This document shows, piece by piece, positions 8,530 through 16,504 of a stretch of 64,000 bases of DNA. The stretch's first letter is position 1. The number at the start of each line of letters is the position of its first letter. Position numbers and translations under genes: made by a program. The stretch comes from Desulfovibrio sp. Lineage in GTDB: Bacteria; Desulfobacterota; Desulfovibrionia; Desulfovibrionales; Desulfovibrionaceae. The stretch is from the NCBI RefSeq assembly GCF_009712225.1, contig NZ_WASP01000006.1:256939-320938 (forward strand), written 5' to 3'. Below the pieces are notes generated by a model, which was not told where the DNA came from, searched no databases, and worked only from the letters and a program-made list of their open reading frames with translations.

Positions 8530-8912
8530 GAATCCTTTGTAAGTGCGGCAATGCAGCGGTGGGTGAGGTCTTGCGCCATTTGCTCGACCTGCTGAATTTC
8601 CGCACGGGTGATGTTGTCGTAATGGATGCCCGCACTGACGCACACGGCACAGTGCAGCGCCTCGGCCATGCTTTGTGCCATGCGTAAGGCAAGCGCGTCT
8701 TCTTTATGGCCGGGCAGGGCCAGCAGGTGGGCCTCCACCTGCGTAGGCCGGGTTGCGAGGTCTTGTTGCCGGGCATGCCCCTGTGTGGGAGTGGCAAGCG
8801 CAACGGCCCCTATGTGGCTGGCCCCGCCGCAGCAGAGCACCTGCAGATCGCGCCCAAGGCGAAATACGCGCAGGGATATGCTCAGGCGGCCCAGGCTGGC
8901 GGTAAACTGCAT
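8526..8912 (-). CDS. LpdD-like (prenylated-flavin chaperone-like) protein
   Basis: A 128-residue protein starting at ATG 8912 behind AAGGAG five bases upstream; longer in-frame starts to 8954 lack such a site. It resembles LpdD, the small D subunit of lactobacillal gallate decarboxylase: CCGGASHIGAVALA at 27-40 matches the GG-x-x-x-HIG motif. GHKED at 68-72 precedes a helix ending in the conserved VSAGIHYDNITRAEI (about 92-106). LpdD-like proteins are thought to help UbiD-family decarboxylases obtain prenylated FMN. No UbiD or UbiX partner lies in this window, so any substrate is unknown. It is co-transcribed with the 70-residue gene and divergent from fhs. Confidence 0.75.
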   Translation of the reverse strand: MQFTASLGRLSISLRVFRLGRDLQVLCCGGASHIGAVALATPTQGHARQQDLATRPTQVEAHLLALPGHKEDALALRMAQSMAEALHCAVCVSAGIHYDNITRAEIQQVEQMAQDLTHRCIAALTKDS

Positions 8913-9140
8913 GCTGGCTCCTTGCATACGGCTGGCAGCGCGCTGTTGTTTCAATCTGTTGCAAAAATTTTTGCCTGCTTCTGGCAGCGGGCAAACCCGC
9001 CCATGAACATGGCGGAACTGTAGTGATATATATAATGCGGTCTAACGCCGCAAGGCCGCAGATTTGCCCTTTGTTTCAGGCTTGACGCCTCTTCTGGCGG
9101 CCCGTACCATTTTGCCAATTCTACGTTGTATGGAGAAAGC

Positions 9141-10919
9141 ATGACTCTTGATCCCACCAAGCACCCAGACTGGCAGATTGCGCTGGATGCCGAAAAGAAT
9201 ATGAAAACTTTCGAGGCCCTGACCGCTGAAATGGGCCTTGAGCCTTCAGAAGTGCTGCCTTATGGCCGCTACATGGGCAAAATTGAGCAGCAGGACGTGC
9301 TGAGCCGTCTTGCAGACCGCCCCAACGGCAAATATGTGGACGTTACCGCCATTACGCCCACGCCCCTTGGCGAAGGCAAATCCACCACCACCATTGGTCT
9401 GGTGCAGGGCCTTGCGCGGCGCGGGCTGCGTTCTTCTGCGGCCATTCGCCAGCCTTCGGGCGGCCCCACCATGGGTATGAAGGGTTCCGCCGCTGGTGGC
9501 GGCCTTTCCCAGTGCATTCCGCTTACGCCGTATTCGCTCAACTTCACGGGCGATATTCACGCCGTGGGTGCTGCGCACAACCTTGCCATGACAGCTCTCA
9601 CCGCCCGCATGCAGCACGAGCGCAACTATGATGACGCTACCCTTGAGAGGCTCTCTGGCATGCGTCGCCTGGATATTGACCCCACGCGCGTCAGCACCGG
9701 CTGGGTGATGGATTTTTGCGCTCAGGCGCTGCGTAACGTCATCATCGGTATGGAAGGCGATGGTAGACGCAACGATGGTTTCATGATGCGCTCGCATTTT
9801 GATATCACCGTGGCCTCTGAAGTCATGTCCATCCTTTCTGTGGCGCGCGATCTGGCCGACCTGCGCCAGCGCATGGGCCGCATGGTGCTGGCTCTCGACC
9901 GTAACGGCAGGCCCGTGACCACCGCCGACCTTGAAGTGGACGGTGCCATGACCGCATGGCTTGTGGAGGCCATCAAGCCCAATCTTATCCAGACCATTGA
10001 GGGGCAGCCCGTGCTGGTGCACACCGGCCCCTTCGGCAACATAGCCCTTGGCCAGAGCTCTGTTATTGCCGACAGGGTGGGTCTGAAGCTGGGCGACATC
10101 CACGTGACGGAATCGGGCTTTGCCTCAGAAATGGGCTACGAAAAATTCTGGAACCTCAAGTGCCGCTACAGTGGTCTTGCCCCCGACGCGGCGGTGATTG
10201 TGGCCACCGTGCGGGCTCTCAAGCACCACGGCGGCGCGCCGCAGCCCCGCCCCGGCCAGCCCCTGCCCGAAGAATACCTGCGCGAAGATGTGGGCCTGGT
10301 GGAAGCCGGCTGCATCAACCTGCTGCACCACATTGGCATTGTGCGCCGTTCTGGTGTGCCCTCTGTAGTGTGCATCAACAAGTTTTATACCGACAAGCCC
10401 GCAGAAATTGCCGCTATTCGCCGTATTTGTGAAAAAGCGGGGGCCAGCGTGGCAGTCTCGGAACACTGGGAAAAGGGCGGCGAGGGTGCGCTGGAACTGG
10501 CAGACGCCGTTATGGACGCCTGCAATTCCGGCAAGCGCAATTTCCGCCCGCTCTACGACTGGAAGCTGCCCATTGCGGAACGCATTGTGTGCATTGCCCG
10601 CGAGGTTTATGGCGCTGACGGTGTGGATTTTGAACCCATGGCCGCCCAACGGCTCAAAATGTTGCAGGAAAGACCCGATGCGGACGAGCTGGGCGTTTGC
10701 ATGGTCAAAACCCAGTACTCGCTTTCCGACGATCCCAAGCGTCGCGGTGTGCCTGCCTCGTGGCGTCTGCACGTGCGCGATGTGCTGCTGTTTGGCGGTG
10801 CAGGGCTTGTTGCGCCCGTGGCTGGTGATATCAGCCTTATGCCGGGTACGGGTTCCAAGCCTTCATTCCGCAACATTGATGTGGATGTAACAACAGGGCG
10901 CGTTACCGGCCTGTTCTAG
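9141..10919 (+). CDS. fhs: Formate-tetrahydrofolate ligase
   Basis: A 592-residue enzyme that joins formate to tetrahydrofolate using ATP, giving 10-formyl-THF for purine and formyl-Met synthesis or the methyl branch of one-carbon metabolism. The start ATG 9141 follows GGAG. The ATP-binding loop TPTPLGEGKST is at residues 72-82. RQPSGGPTMGMKGSAAGGG and FTGDIHAVGAAHNLA are family hallmarks, and length matches the usual 550-600. The C-terminus GDISLMPGTGSKPSF is also conserved. It is monocistronic: a long intergenic leader lies upstream and a strong terminator follows. A TATAAT-like box lies in the leader near 9033, but no matching -35 was found. Confidence 0.97.
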   Translation: MTLDPTKHPDWQIALDAEKNMKTFEALTAEMGLEPSEVLPYGRYMGKIEQQDVLSRLADRPNGKYVDVTAITPTPLGEGKSTTTIGLVQGLARRGLRSSAAIRQPSGGPTMGMKGSAAGGGLSQCIPLTPYSLNFTGDIHAVGAAHNLAMTALTARMQHERNYDDATLERLSGMRRLDIDPTRVSTGWVMDFCAQALRNVIIGMEGDGRRNDGFMMRSHFDITVASEVMSILSVARDLADLRQRMGRMVLALDRNGRPVTTADLEVDGAMTAWLVEAIKPNLIQTIEGQPVLVHTGPFGNIALGQSSVIADRVGLKLGDIHVTESGFASEMGYEKFWNLKCRYSGLAPDAAVIVATVRALKHHGGAPQPRPGQPLPEEYLREDVGLVEAGCINLLHHIGIVRRSGVPSVVCINKFYTDKPAEIAAIRRICEKAGASVAVSEHWEKGGEGALELADAVMDACNSGKRNFRPLYDWKLPIAERIVCIAREVYGADGVDFEPMAAQRLKMLQERPDADELGVCMVKTQYSLSDDPKRRGVPASWRLHVRDVLLFGGAGLVAPVAGDISLMPGTGSKPSFRNIDVDVTTGRVTGLF

Positions 10920-10931
10920 GCCATGTGCTGC

Positions 10932-10983
10932 ATAATGGCGTTATCCCGCTGATTTCAGGGGGATAACGCCATTATTGCTTTTC
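10932..10983 (+). terminator. Strong 16-bp stem terminator after fhs
   Basis: A perfect 16-bp stem joins 10932-10947 to 10960-10975 around a 12-base loop, followed by tgctttt. It begins 12 bases after the fhs stop. Confidence 0.85.
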
Positions 10984-11074
10984 ACGATTAAATTTTTTTT
11001 AGCTGGAAAAATTTCAGCTAATCTACTTTATTCATAGGCAATGTTTTTACTGGGTATCAGATACATCTAATTAG

Positions 11075-11102
11075 CTGACTTGAAATAACTGCCAAATATA
11101 AT
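11075..11102 (+). promoter_or_regulatory. Candidate promoter of the MBL/cyclase/FecR cluster
   Basis: A perfect -10 TATAAT at 11097-11102 lies 16 bases after a weak -35 (CTGACT, 11075-11080) in a markedly AT-rich stretch. A 7-bp inverted repeat (ttagctg at 10999-11005 with cagctaa at 11015-11021) lies upstream and could be an operator. Confidence 0.35.
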
Positions 11103-11148
11103 AGTGTTTATAAGTATATTATTACAAAAATAGCCATTGGGAGGCCCC

Positions 11149-13203
11149 ATGGAAGTTGTGCTCAGAGGCGTGCGAGGCAGTATAGCTGTGCCGGCTCCGG
11201 CCATGTCTTTTTATGGTGGCAACACCTCATGTGTCGAACTGCGCACCGATAACGGCGCGCTTGTTTTTTTTGATGCGGGAACCGGCCTGCGCGAGGCGGG
11301 CGAAAACCTGCCCGAGAGCGGAACCTGCCACCTTTTCATTTCGCACGGCCATACTGACCATATTCAGGGGCTGGGCTTCTTTCGTCCCCTGCATTCGTCC
11401 CGCTGGACAACCCATATCTATATTCCCGCCTGGCTAGAGAACGTGCTGGACGACCATTTTGCCCACGGCATGTTTCCCATTCCATTCAGCGATTTTGCCG
11501 GTAACGTGGTGCGCCACTGCCTTGAGGCGGGTGATGAGGTCAGCCCTTCGCAGGGTGTTGCTGTGTCGGCCATTGCCGCTAACCATCCCGGCGGAGCATT
11601 GTCGTACAAGGTGCGCGCCGACAATGCCGTGTTTCTGTACACAGGCGATTACGAAATAACCCAGTCCCCCGAAGTGCGCCGGGCAGCGCGCGAAATGCTT
11701 GAAGACGTGGATCTGGCTGTTGTGGACAGCATGTACAGCCAATCAAGCTATATTGAGGGATGGGGGCATTCGCGCTGGGAAGACTGGCGAGACTTGGCGC
11801 TTGGTGCGGTGCCGGGCTGCATTGTGCTTTCGCACCACTCGCCCGAAATGACCGACAGACAGATTGACGTGCTGCAACACGAAGCTCTGCAAAGCTGCCA
11901 TATAAAAGGTCTGCACCTGTGTTTTGCGCGCGAGGGCATGCGCTTTGGCCTGCCCCTGTCCAAAAGCCGCTCGTGTTCGGATTGCGGGCTTGTGCAGTAC
12001 AGTGACTGGCTCGACAGTTTTCTTGACGATCTTATGCAGTATCAGGACGAAAACACGCTGCTTGACCGCATACTTTTAAAAGCACGAGAAATTACGCGGG
12101 CAGACGCGGGCACCATCTTTCTGGTAGATGGAGAAGACCTGCTGTTTGCCTATACCCACAATGACAGCCTGTTTTCTGTAAATACAGCTTCCAAGTTTGC
12201 CTACTCCTCGGCACGCCTGCCCATCAATCCCCATTCCATTGCCGGTTATGCCGCATTTACCGGTGAAATGCTCAATCTTGCCGATGTGCGTGCACTGCCA
12301 CCGGGGCTGCCTTTTGCATTCCGCGAGGACTTTGACAAAGCGACAGGCTACCGCACGGAATCCATGCTGGTTGTGCCGTTCCACGATCATGCTGGCCGTA
12401 TTCTGGGCGTGATGCAGCTCATCAACAGCCTTGATCCGCGTACGCACAAGCCCCGCAAGTTTACCAACGACATGGAAAGGCACATACGTATACTGGCACG
12501 CGAAATTGCCAACATACTGGAGCGCAGCCATCTGGTGCGGGCGAGCATCAACAGGCTCATAAGGCTGGCTTCAGTGCATGATCCTCTTGAAACCGGGCCC
12601 CATGCCGAACGCGTGGGAGCCATTGCCGCAGAAATGTATCAGGTTCGCGCCAATCAGCTGAATCTCGATCCCGACGTAACCCTGCACATTAAAAGCCAGA
12701 TACGCCTTGCAGCCATGCTGCACGATATCGGCAAGGTGGGCGTGAGCGATCTGCTACTGAAAAAGCCGGGCAAGCTTTCTGACGAAGAAATGGCGGTTAT
12801 GCGCTCGCATACCGTGATTGGCGCGGGAATTCTGGAGGCAGAAGCACAGGCGGGCGGTTTTATGTCTTTTGCCCGCGATATCGCGCATCACCACCATCAA
12901 AAGTGGAACGGGCAGGGCTATGCGGGCCCCACCAGCGCAGGCAGGCTGGCAGGCGAGGAGATTCCCATTGCCGCCCGCATCACGGCCATTGCCGACGTGT
13001 TTGACGCGCTTGTTTCGCCCCGTTCGTACAAGGCGGCGTGGCCGCACTCAAAAGCAATGGCCCTGTTGCGTGAAGAATCTGGGGGCCATTTTGATCCCAA
13101 TCTTGTGGCCTGTCTTGAAGAAATTATGGATGTCGTGGCCAAGATTTACGAACGTTTTCCCGATGCGGAGCCCGAACAATCTCGCTGCGACGCGGCCTCA
13201 TGA
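11149..13203 (+). CDS. Metallo-beta-lactamase / GAF / HD-GYP fusion protein
   Basis: 684 residues, start ATG 11149 behind GGGAGG. Residues 1-270 form a metallo-beta-lactamase fold of the phosphodiesterase type: GGNTSCVEL, DAGTGLR and the metal motif His66-Gly-His68-Thr-Asp70-His71. Residues about 285-460 form a GAF domain (cyclic-nucleotide or small-ligand sensing). Residues about 470-680 form an HD-GYP domain: His525-Asp526 (LHDIGK), a His-rich motif at 580-583 and NGQGYAGP in place of the usual DGxGYP. HD-GYP proteins hydrolyse cyclic di-GMP or related dinucleotides. The protein is soluble. Its stop overlaps the cyclase start by 4 bases (ATGA), which argues for a joint role in nucleotide signalling. 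Confidence 0.9.
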   Translation: MEVVLRGVRGSIAVPAPAMSFYGGNTSCVELRTDNGALVFFDAGTGLREAGENLPESGTCHLFISHGHTDHIQGLGFFRPLHSSRWTTHIYIPAWLENVLDDHFAHGMFPIPFSDFAGNVVRHCLEAGDEVSPSQGVAVSAIAANHPGGALSYKVRADNAVFLYTGDYEITQSPEVRRAAREMLEDVDLAVVDSMYSQSSYIEGWGHSRWEDWRDLALGAVPGCIVLSHHSPEMTDRQIDVLQHEALQSCHIKGLHLCFAREGMRFGLPLSKSRSCSDCGLVQYSDWLDSFLDDLMQYQDENTLLDRILLKAREITRADAGTIFLVDGEDLLFAYTHNDSLFSVNTASKFAYSSARLPINPHSIAGYAAFTGEMLNLADVRALPPGLPFAFREDFDKATGYRTESMLVVPFHDHAGRILGVMQLINSLDPRTHKPRKFTNDMERHIRILAREIANILERSHLVRASINRLIRLASVHDPLETGPHAERVGAIAAEMYQVRANQLNLDPDVTLHIKSQIRLAAMLHDIGKVGVSDLLLKKPGKLSDEEMAVMRSHTVIGAGILEAEAQAGGFMSFARDIAHHHHQKWNGQGYAGPTSAGRLAGEEIPIAARITAIADVFDALVSPRSYKAAWPHSKAMALLREESGGHFDPNLVACLEEIMDVVAKIYERFPDAEPEQSRCDAAS

Positions 13204-15398
13204 GGCTTGCAGCCGCATTAAGGCATCTGCTGCGTCAGCCCTGGCTTTTTACGGCTGTAGTTGGCCTGTGCGGCGGCATTGCCATGCTGGCGCTGTATGT
13301 GGTGCAACCCATTGCCCTGCAGCGTCTTGACCTCAGAATTTACGATGCTCTGTTGCCTCTGCGGCGGTTAAACCAGCCCTCGGCCGTGCCGGTTATTATT
13401 GATATTGACGAAGAATCGCTGGCCCGTCACGGCCAGTGGCCCTGGCCGCGTTACCTTGTGGCAGATATGGTGGGCAAGCTGACCGCCAAGGGCGTCGCCT
13501 CCATCGGTCTTGATATCATGTTTGCAGAGCCCGACAGAACCTCGCCTGCCCGTATGCGCGAGGATCTGTACCGTGACAAGGGTGTCTCGATTGAAATTGC
13601 GGGCCTGCCATCGTTTATGGCTGATTTTGACAGGCTCTTTGCCATATCTGTACGTGAGGCGCCAGCCGTGCTGGGCGCGTTTGCCCGGTACGGGGGAGAA
13701 CCCTATAGCGGGCCCATGCCTCATGCTCCGGCCATGATCGCGCGGGGTGGCAAGGATGCGCCCCCCTACGACAGGTATCTGCCCATTGCTCCCAGTGCGG
13801 TTTTGCCGTTGCCGCAGTTTTTTGAGGAAGCCCCGGTGGGATTTGTGAATGTGTCGCCCGATGCCGATGGCCTGGTGCGGCAGATTCCGCTTCTGCTGAA
13901 GTTTGGCGACGCGGTGTACCCATCGCTGGCCTTGCAGGCGCTCATGCGTGCGCTGGGAACAGACGCGTTGCGGCTGTACACCGGGCCTGATGGCCTGTTC
14001 AGTGTTTCGGCAGGTGAATTCAAGATCCCGGTGTCGCGCGAAGGCTATATGCTGGTGCCCTTTCAGGGCGCGCGGCGTACATACCGGTACATAAGCGCGG
14101 CCAAGGTGCTGGACGGCAAGGTCAGGCAGGAAGATCTGGAGGGATGCATCGCCTTTGTGGGCACGTCGGCCCCTGGACTGGCCGATATACGCGCTACGCC
14201 ATTTGACCGGGTAATGCCTGGTGTAGAGGTGCATGCGGCGGCCATTGATGCCATTATCAACGGCAATTTTGTGCAGTCGCCATCGTGGGCACCCGGCGCG
14301 CAGGCTCTGATCATAACCTTTGTGACCATAGCCGCCACTCTGGCTTTTGGCTTTGCCGGGCCACGGGTGTACGTGCCGTCTTCACTGGTCTTGATGGGCT
14401 CTACGGTGCTGGCCTCACGACAGCTCTTCATGAGCGGCCTTTTTCTTTCGCCCTTGTATGGCCTGCTTACGTCACTGCTGTGCGGCGGTTTGTTGCTGAG
14501 CGTGCGTTTCTGGAACGAGGAAAAGCAGAAAATCGTTTTGCGGCGCGCTTTTTCGCGCTACGTGTCACCTGAGGTTGTCAGGCAGATCAGCAAGCGACAG
14601 GGCGACCTGCTGGCCGGTGAAAACCGTGAGCTGTCCATCCTGTTTACGGATATTCGCGGCTTTACCAGCCTTTCGGAATCGCTTTCGCCCCAGGATGTGG
14701 TGCAACTGCTGAACCGCTATTTTACGCCCATGACAGCCATTGTGCGCAACCGAAAGGGCACGCTGGACAAGTTTATTGGCGACGCGCTCATGGCCTTCTG
14801 GAACGCGCCTCTTGATGTGCCCGGGCACCCTGCGCTGGCAGTGGATGCCGCTCTGTGCATGCAAGAGCAGCTTGAAGAACTGAATGTGGAGATTGAGGCC
14901 AGTTTTGGCATCCGTCTGGACATGGGGGCCGGTATCCACACCGGGCAGGCCTATGTGGGGAACATGGGCTCTGATGACCTGATTAATTACACGCTTATTG
15001 GCGACAACGTGAACCTTGCCTCGCGCCTTGAGGGCCTGTGCAAACGTTACGGCGTGCCTGTTGTGATAAGTGAACATACAATGCAGGGCTGTGGGGATGC
15101 CTTTGCCTTTGTTCACCTTGATGTGCTGCGGGTCAAGGGCAAGACCAGACCCGTGAGCATTTACTGGCCAATGAGACACGGTACCGATGAGGTTTTCAAG
15201 GAGGCCATGCCGCAGTGGATAGCCGCGCGCTCTCAGTATGAGCATGGTGATTTTGTCGAGGCTGCTGAAGGGTTTGCCGCACTTGTGGCTGCATATCCCG
15301 CAGTGCGCCTGTTTGGGTTGTACCGTGAAAGGTCGCTCAGGCTGGTGCAGTCGCCCCCCAAAGACTGGGAGGGCATATGGACTATGGAAGGTAAATAG
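13200..15398 (+). CDS. CHASE2-domain adenylate/guanylate cyclase
   Basis: 732 residues. A first membrane segment (about 17-35) precedes an extracytoplasmic CHASE2 sensor domain (about 40-350, with PVIIDIDEESLARHGQWPW and GLDIMFAEPDR). A cluster of three membrane segments follows (about 360-445), then a cytoplasmic class III cyclase domain. The two metal-binding aspartates are present (Asp484 in FTDIRGF, Asp528 in KFIGDALMAFW), as are the transition-state residues in GDNVNLASRLEGL, so the cyclase should be active. Lys525 before the second Asp fits ATP as substrate, hence probably cAMP. Translation is coupled to the upstream HD-GYP gene. The FecR gene follows 32 bases later. CHASE2 cyclases next to FecR genes recur in bacteria. 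Confidence 0.93.
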   Translation: MRLAAALRHLLRQPWLFTAVVGLCGGIAMLALYVVQPIALQRLDLRIYDALLPLRRLNQPSAVPVIIDIDEESLARHGQWPWPRYLVADMVGKLTAKGVASIGLDIMFAEPDRTSPARMREDLYRDKGVSIEIAGLPSFMADFDRLFAISVREAPAVLGAFARYGGEPYSGPMPHAPAMIARGGKDAPPYDRYLPIAPSAVLPLPQFFEEAPVGFVNVSPDADGLVRQIPLLLKFGDAVYPSLALQALMRALGTDALRLYTGPDGLFSVSAGEFKIPVSREGYMLVPFQGARRTYRYISAAKVLDGKVRQEDLEGCIAFVGTSAPGLADIRATPFDRVMPGVEVHAAAIDAIINGNFVQSPSWAPGAQALIITFVTIAATLAFGFAGPRVYVPSSLVLMGSTVLASRQLFMSGLFLSPLYGLLTSLLCGGLLLSVRFWNEEKQKIVLRRAFSRYVSPEVVRQISKRQGDLLAGENRELSILFTDIRGFTSLSESLSPQDVVQLLNRYFTPMTAIVRNRKGTLDKFIGDALMAFWNAPLDVPGHPALAVDAALCMQEQLEELNVEIEASFGIRLDMGAGIHTGQAYVGNMGSDDLINYTLIGDNVNLASRLEGLCKRYGVPVVISEHTMQGCGDAFAFVHLDVLRVKGKTRPVSIYWPMRHGTDEVFKEAMPQWIAARSQYEHGDFVEAAEGFAALVAAYPAVRLFGLYRERSLRLVQSPPKDWEGIWTMEGK

Positions 15399-15430
15399 AT
15401 ACGAACATACAGCTCTGTGGGGGGAGAACC

Positions 15431-16492
15431 ATGATTCGTTATGCGCTGGGTCGCGGGGCTATGGCCCTGTGTCTGATTTTGCTGGTCGCAAGCGCATGCG
15501 CGGCCAGGGATGTGGGGCAGGTTATTTCCTTCAAGGCAGGTGTTACCGCGCAGCGTGGCGGGCAACCCGTTGACCTGGAAATGAAAAGCCCGGTGGGCGA
15601 CAGGGATGTGCTGACAACAGATGCTACAGGGCGCGCCCAGATTCTGTTTGACGACGACACGACGGTCGCTCTCGGTTCCAACACCAGCCTGAGCCTTGAA
15701 ACCGTTGTGGCCGAAGGCTCCAACCCCGCGTTCAAGGCTCGGATGGGGCAGGGCGTTGCCCGGTTCATCACGGGCAAGATTGTTGAAAAGAATCCTGACG
15801 GTTTTTCGGTAGTAACGCCCGATGCCACGGTGGGCATACGTGGTACCATCTTTGCCGTTCGGGTGGGCAACGGTACAACCACTGTTTTTGTAACCAACAC
15901 AACCAAGCAGGTGTTTGTAAACGGTGTGCTGGTTCCTTCTGGCTTCAAGATTACCCTGCCGCAGGGTACGATTAGCCCCCTGACACCGGCAGACCATAAT
16001 TTTATTTCTGGCAGTGTTGTGGCCAATAACCCCACTCCGGGTGGAGGTGTGGCACTTGCCCCGCCGCCGAACGTGAACGGTGGGGGAGTGATCACACCCA
16101 CAACTCTCGCGCAGGCACCACTCAACTCGCAAGGGCTTGGGGAAGGCTTGAGGCAGCTGACCAATGCCTATGTGAGCGGCTCGCTGTTCAACTCTGACTT
16201 TAGTGCTGACGGTTCTTTCAGCTTTAATGTCAACCTTGGTAGCGGCGCTGTAAGTAACGGCGTGATGACTACCAATGTCAGCGCCTATCCCGCGACGTTG
16301 TCAGGTGGTAGCGGAAGTATTTCCGGCTCTTCGCTGAACGTGAACAACTTTTCGGGTGGAGGTTACACCGGTAGCATGGCTGGCACCGCGTCAAACACGG
16401 GTAGCGGTTTATCTGTGTCGGGCTCGTTTGCGATCAAGGATGTCAGCCTGTCTGATGTAAAGACCGGTACTTTTTCTGGAAGCAGCAAGTAG
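15431..16492 (+). CDS. Exported FecR-domain protein with Gly/Ser-rich C-terminus
   Basis: 353 residues with a signal peptide (about 1-25; a Cys at 23 in ASACA could be a weak lipobox). Residues about 28-175 are a FecR domain: GQVISFKAGVTAQRGG, VLTTDATGRAQILFDD, and TPDATVGIRGTIFAVRVG. A Pro-rich linker (about 195-220) leads to a C-terminal 110 residues dominated by Gly, Ser, Asn and Thr in alternating beta-strand patterns. The repeated short phrases (SGGSGSISGS, FSGGGYTGS, GTFSGSS) recall the small beta-barrel of TbpB-like surface proteins. Ribosome site GGGGAG precedes ATG 15431. The Slam-like gene starts 12 bases after the stop, making this protein a candidate substrate of that outer-membrane protein. 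Confidence 0.87.
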   Translation: MIRYALGRGAMALCLILLVASACAARDVGQVISFKAGVTAQRGGQPVDLEMKSPVGDRDVLTTDATGRAQILFDDDTTVALGSNTSLSLETVVAEGSNPAFKARMGQGVARFITGKIVEKNPDGFSVVTPDATVGIRGTIFAVRVGNGTTTVFVTNTTKQVFVNGVLVPSGFKITLPQGTISPLTPADHNFISGSVVANNPTPGGGVALAPPPNVNGGGVITPTTLAQAPLNSQGLGEGLRQLTNAYVSGSLFNSDFSADGSFSFNVNLGSGAVSNGVMTTNVSAYPATLSGGSGSISGSSLNVNNFSGGGYTGSMAGTASNTGSGLSVSGSFAIKDVSLSDVKTGTFSGSSK

Positions 16493-16504
16493 GTGGAATG
16501 ACAT

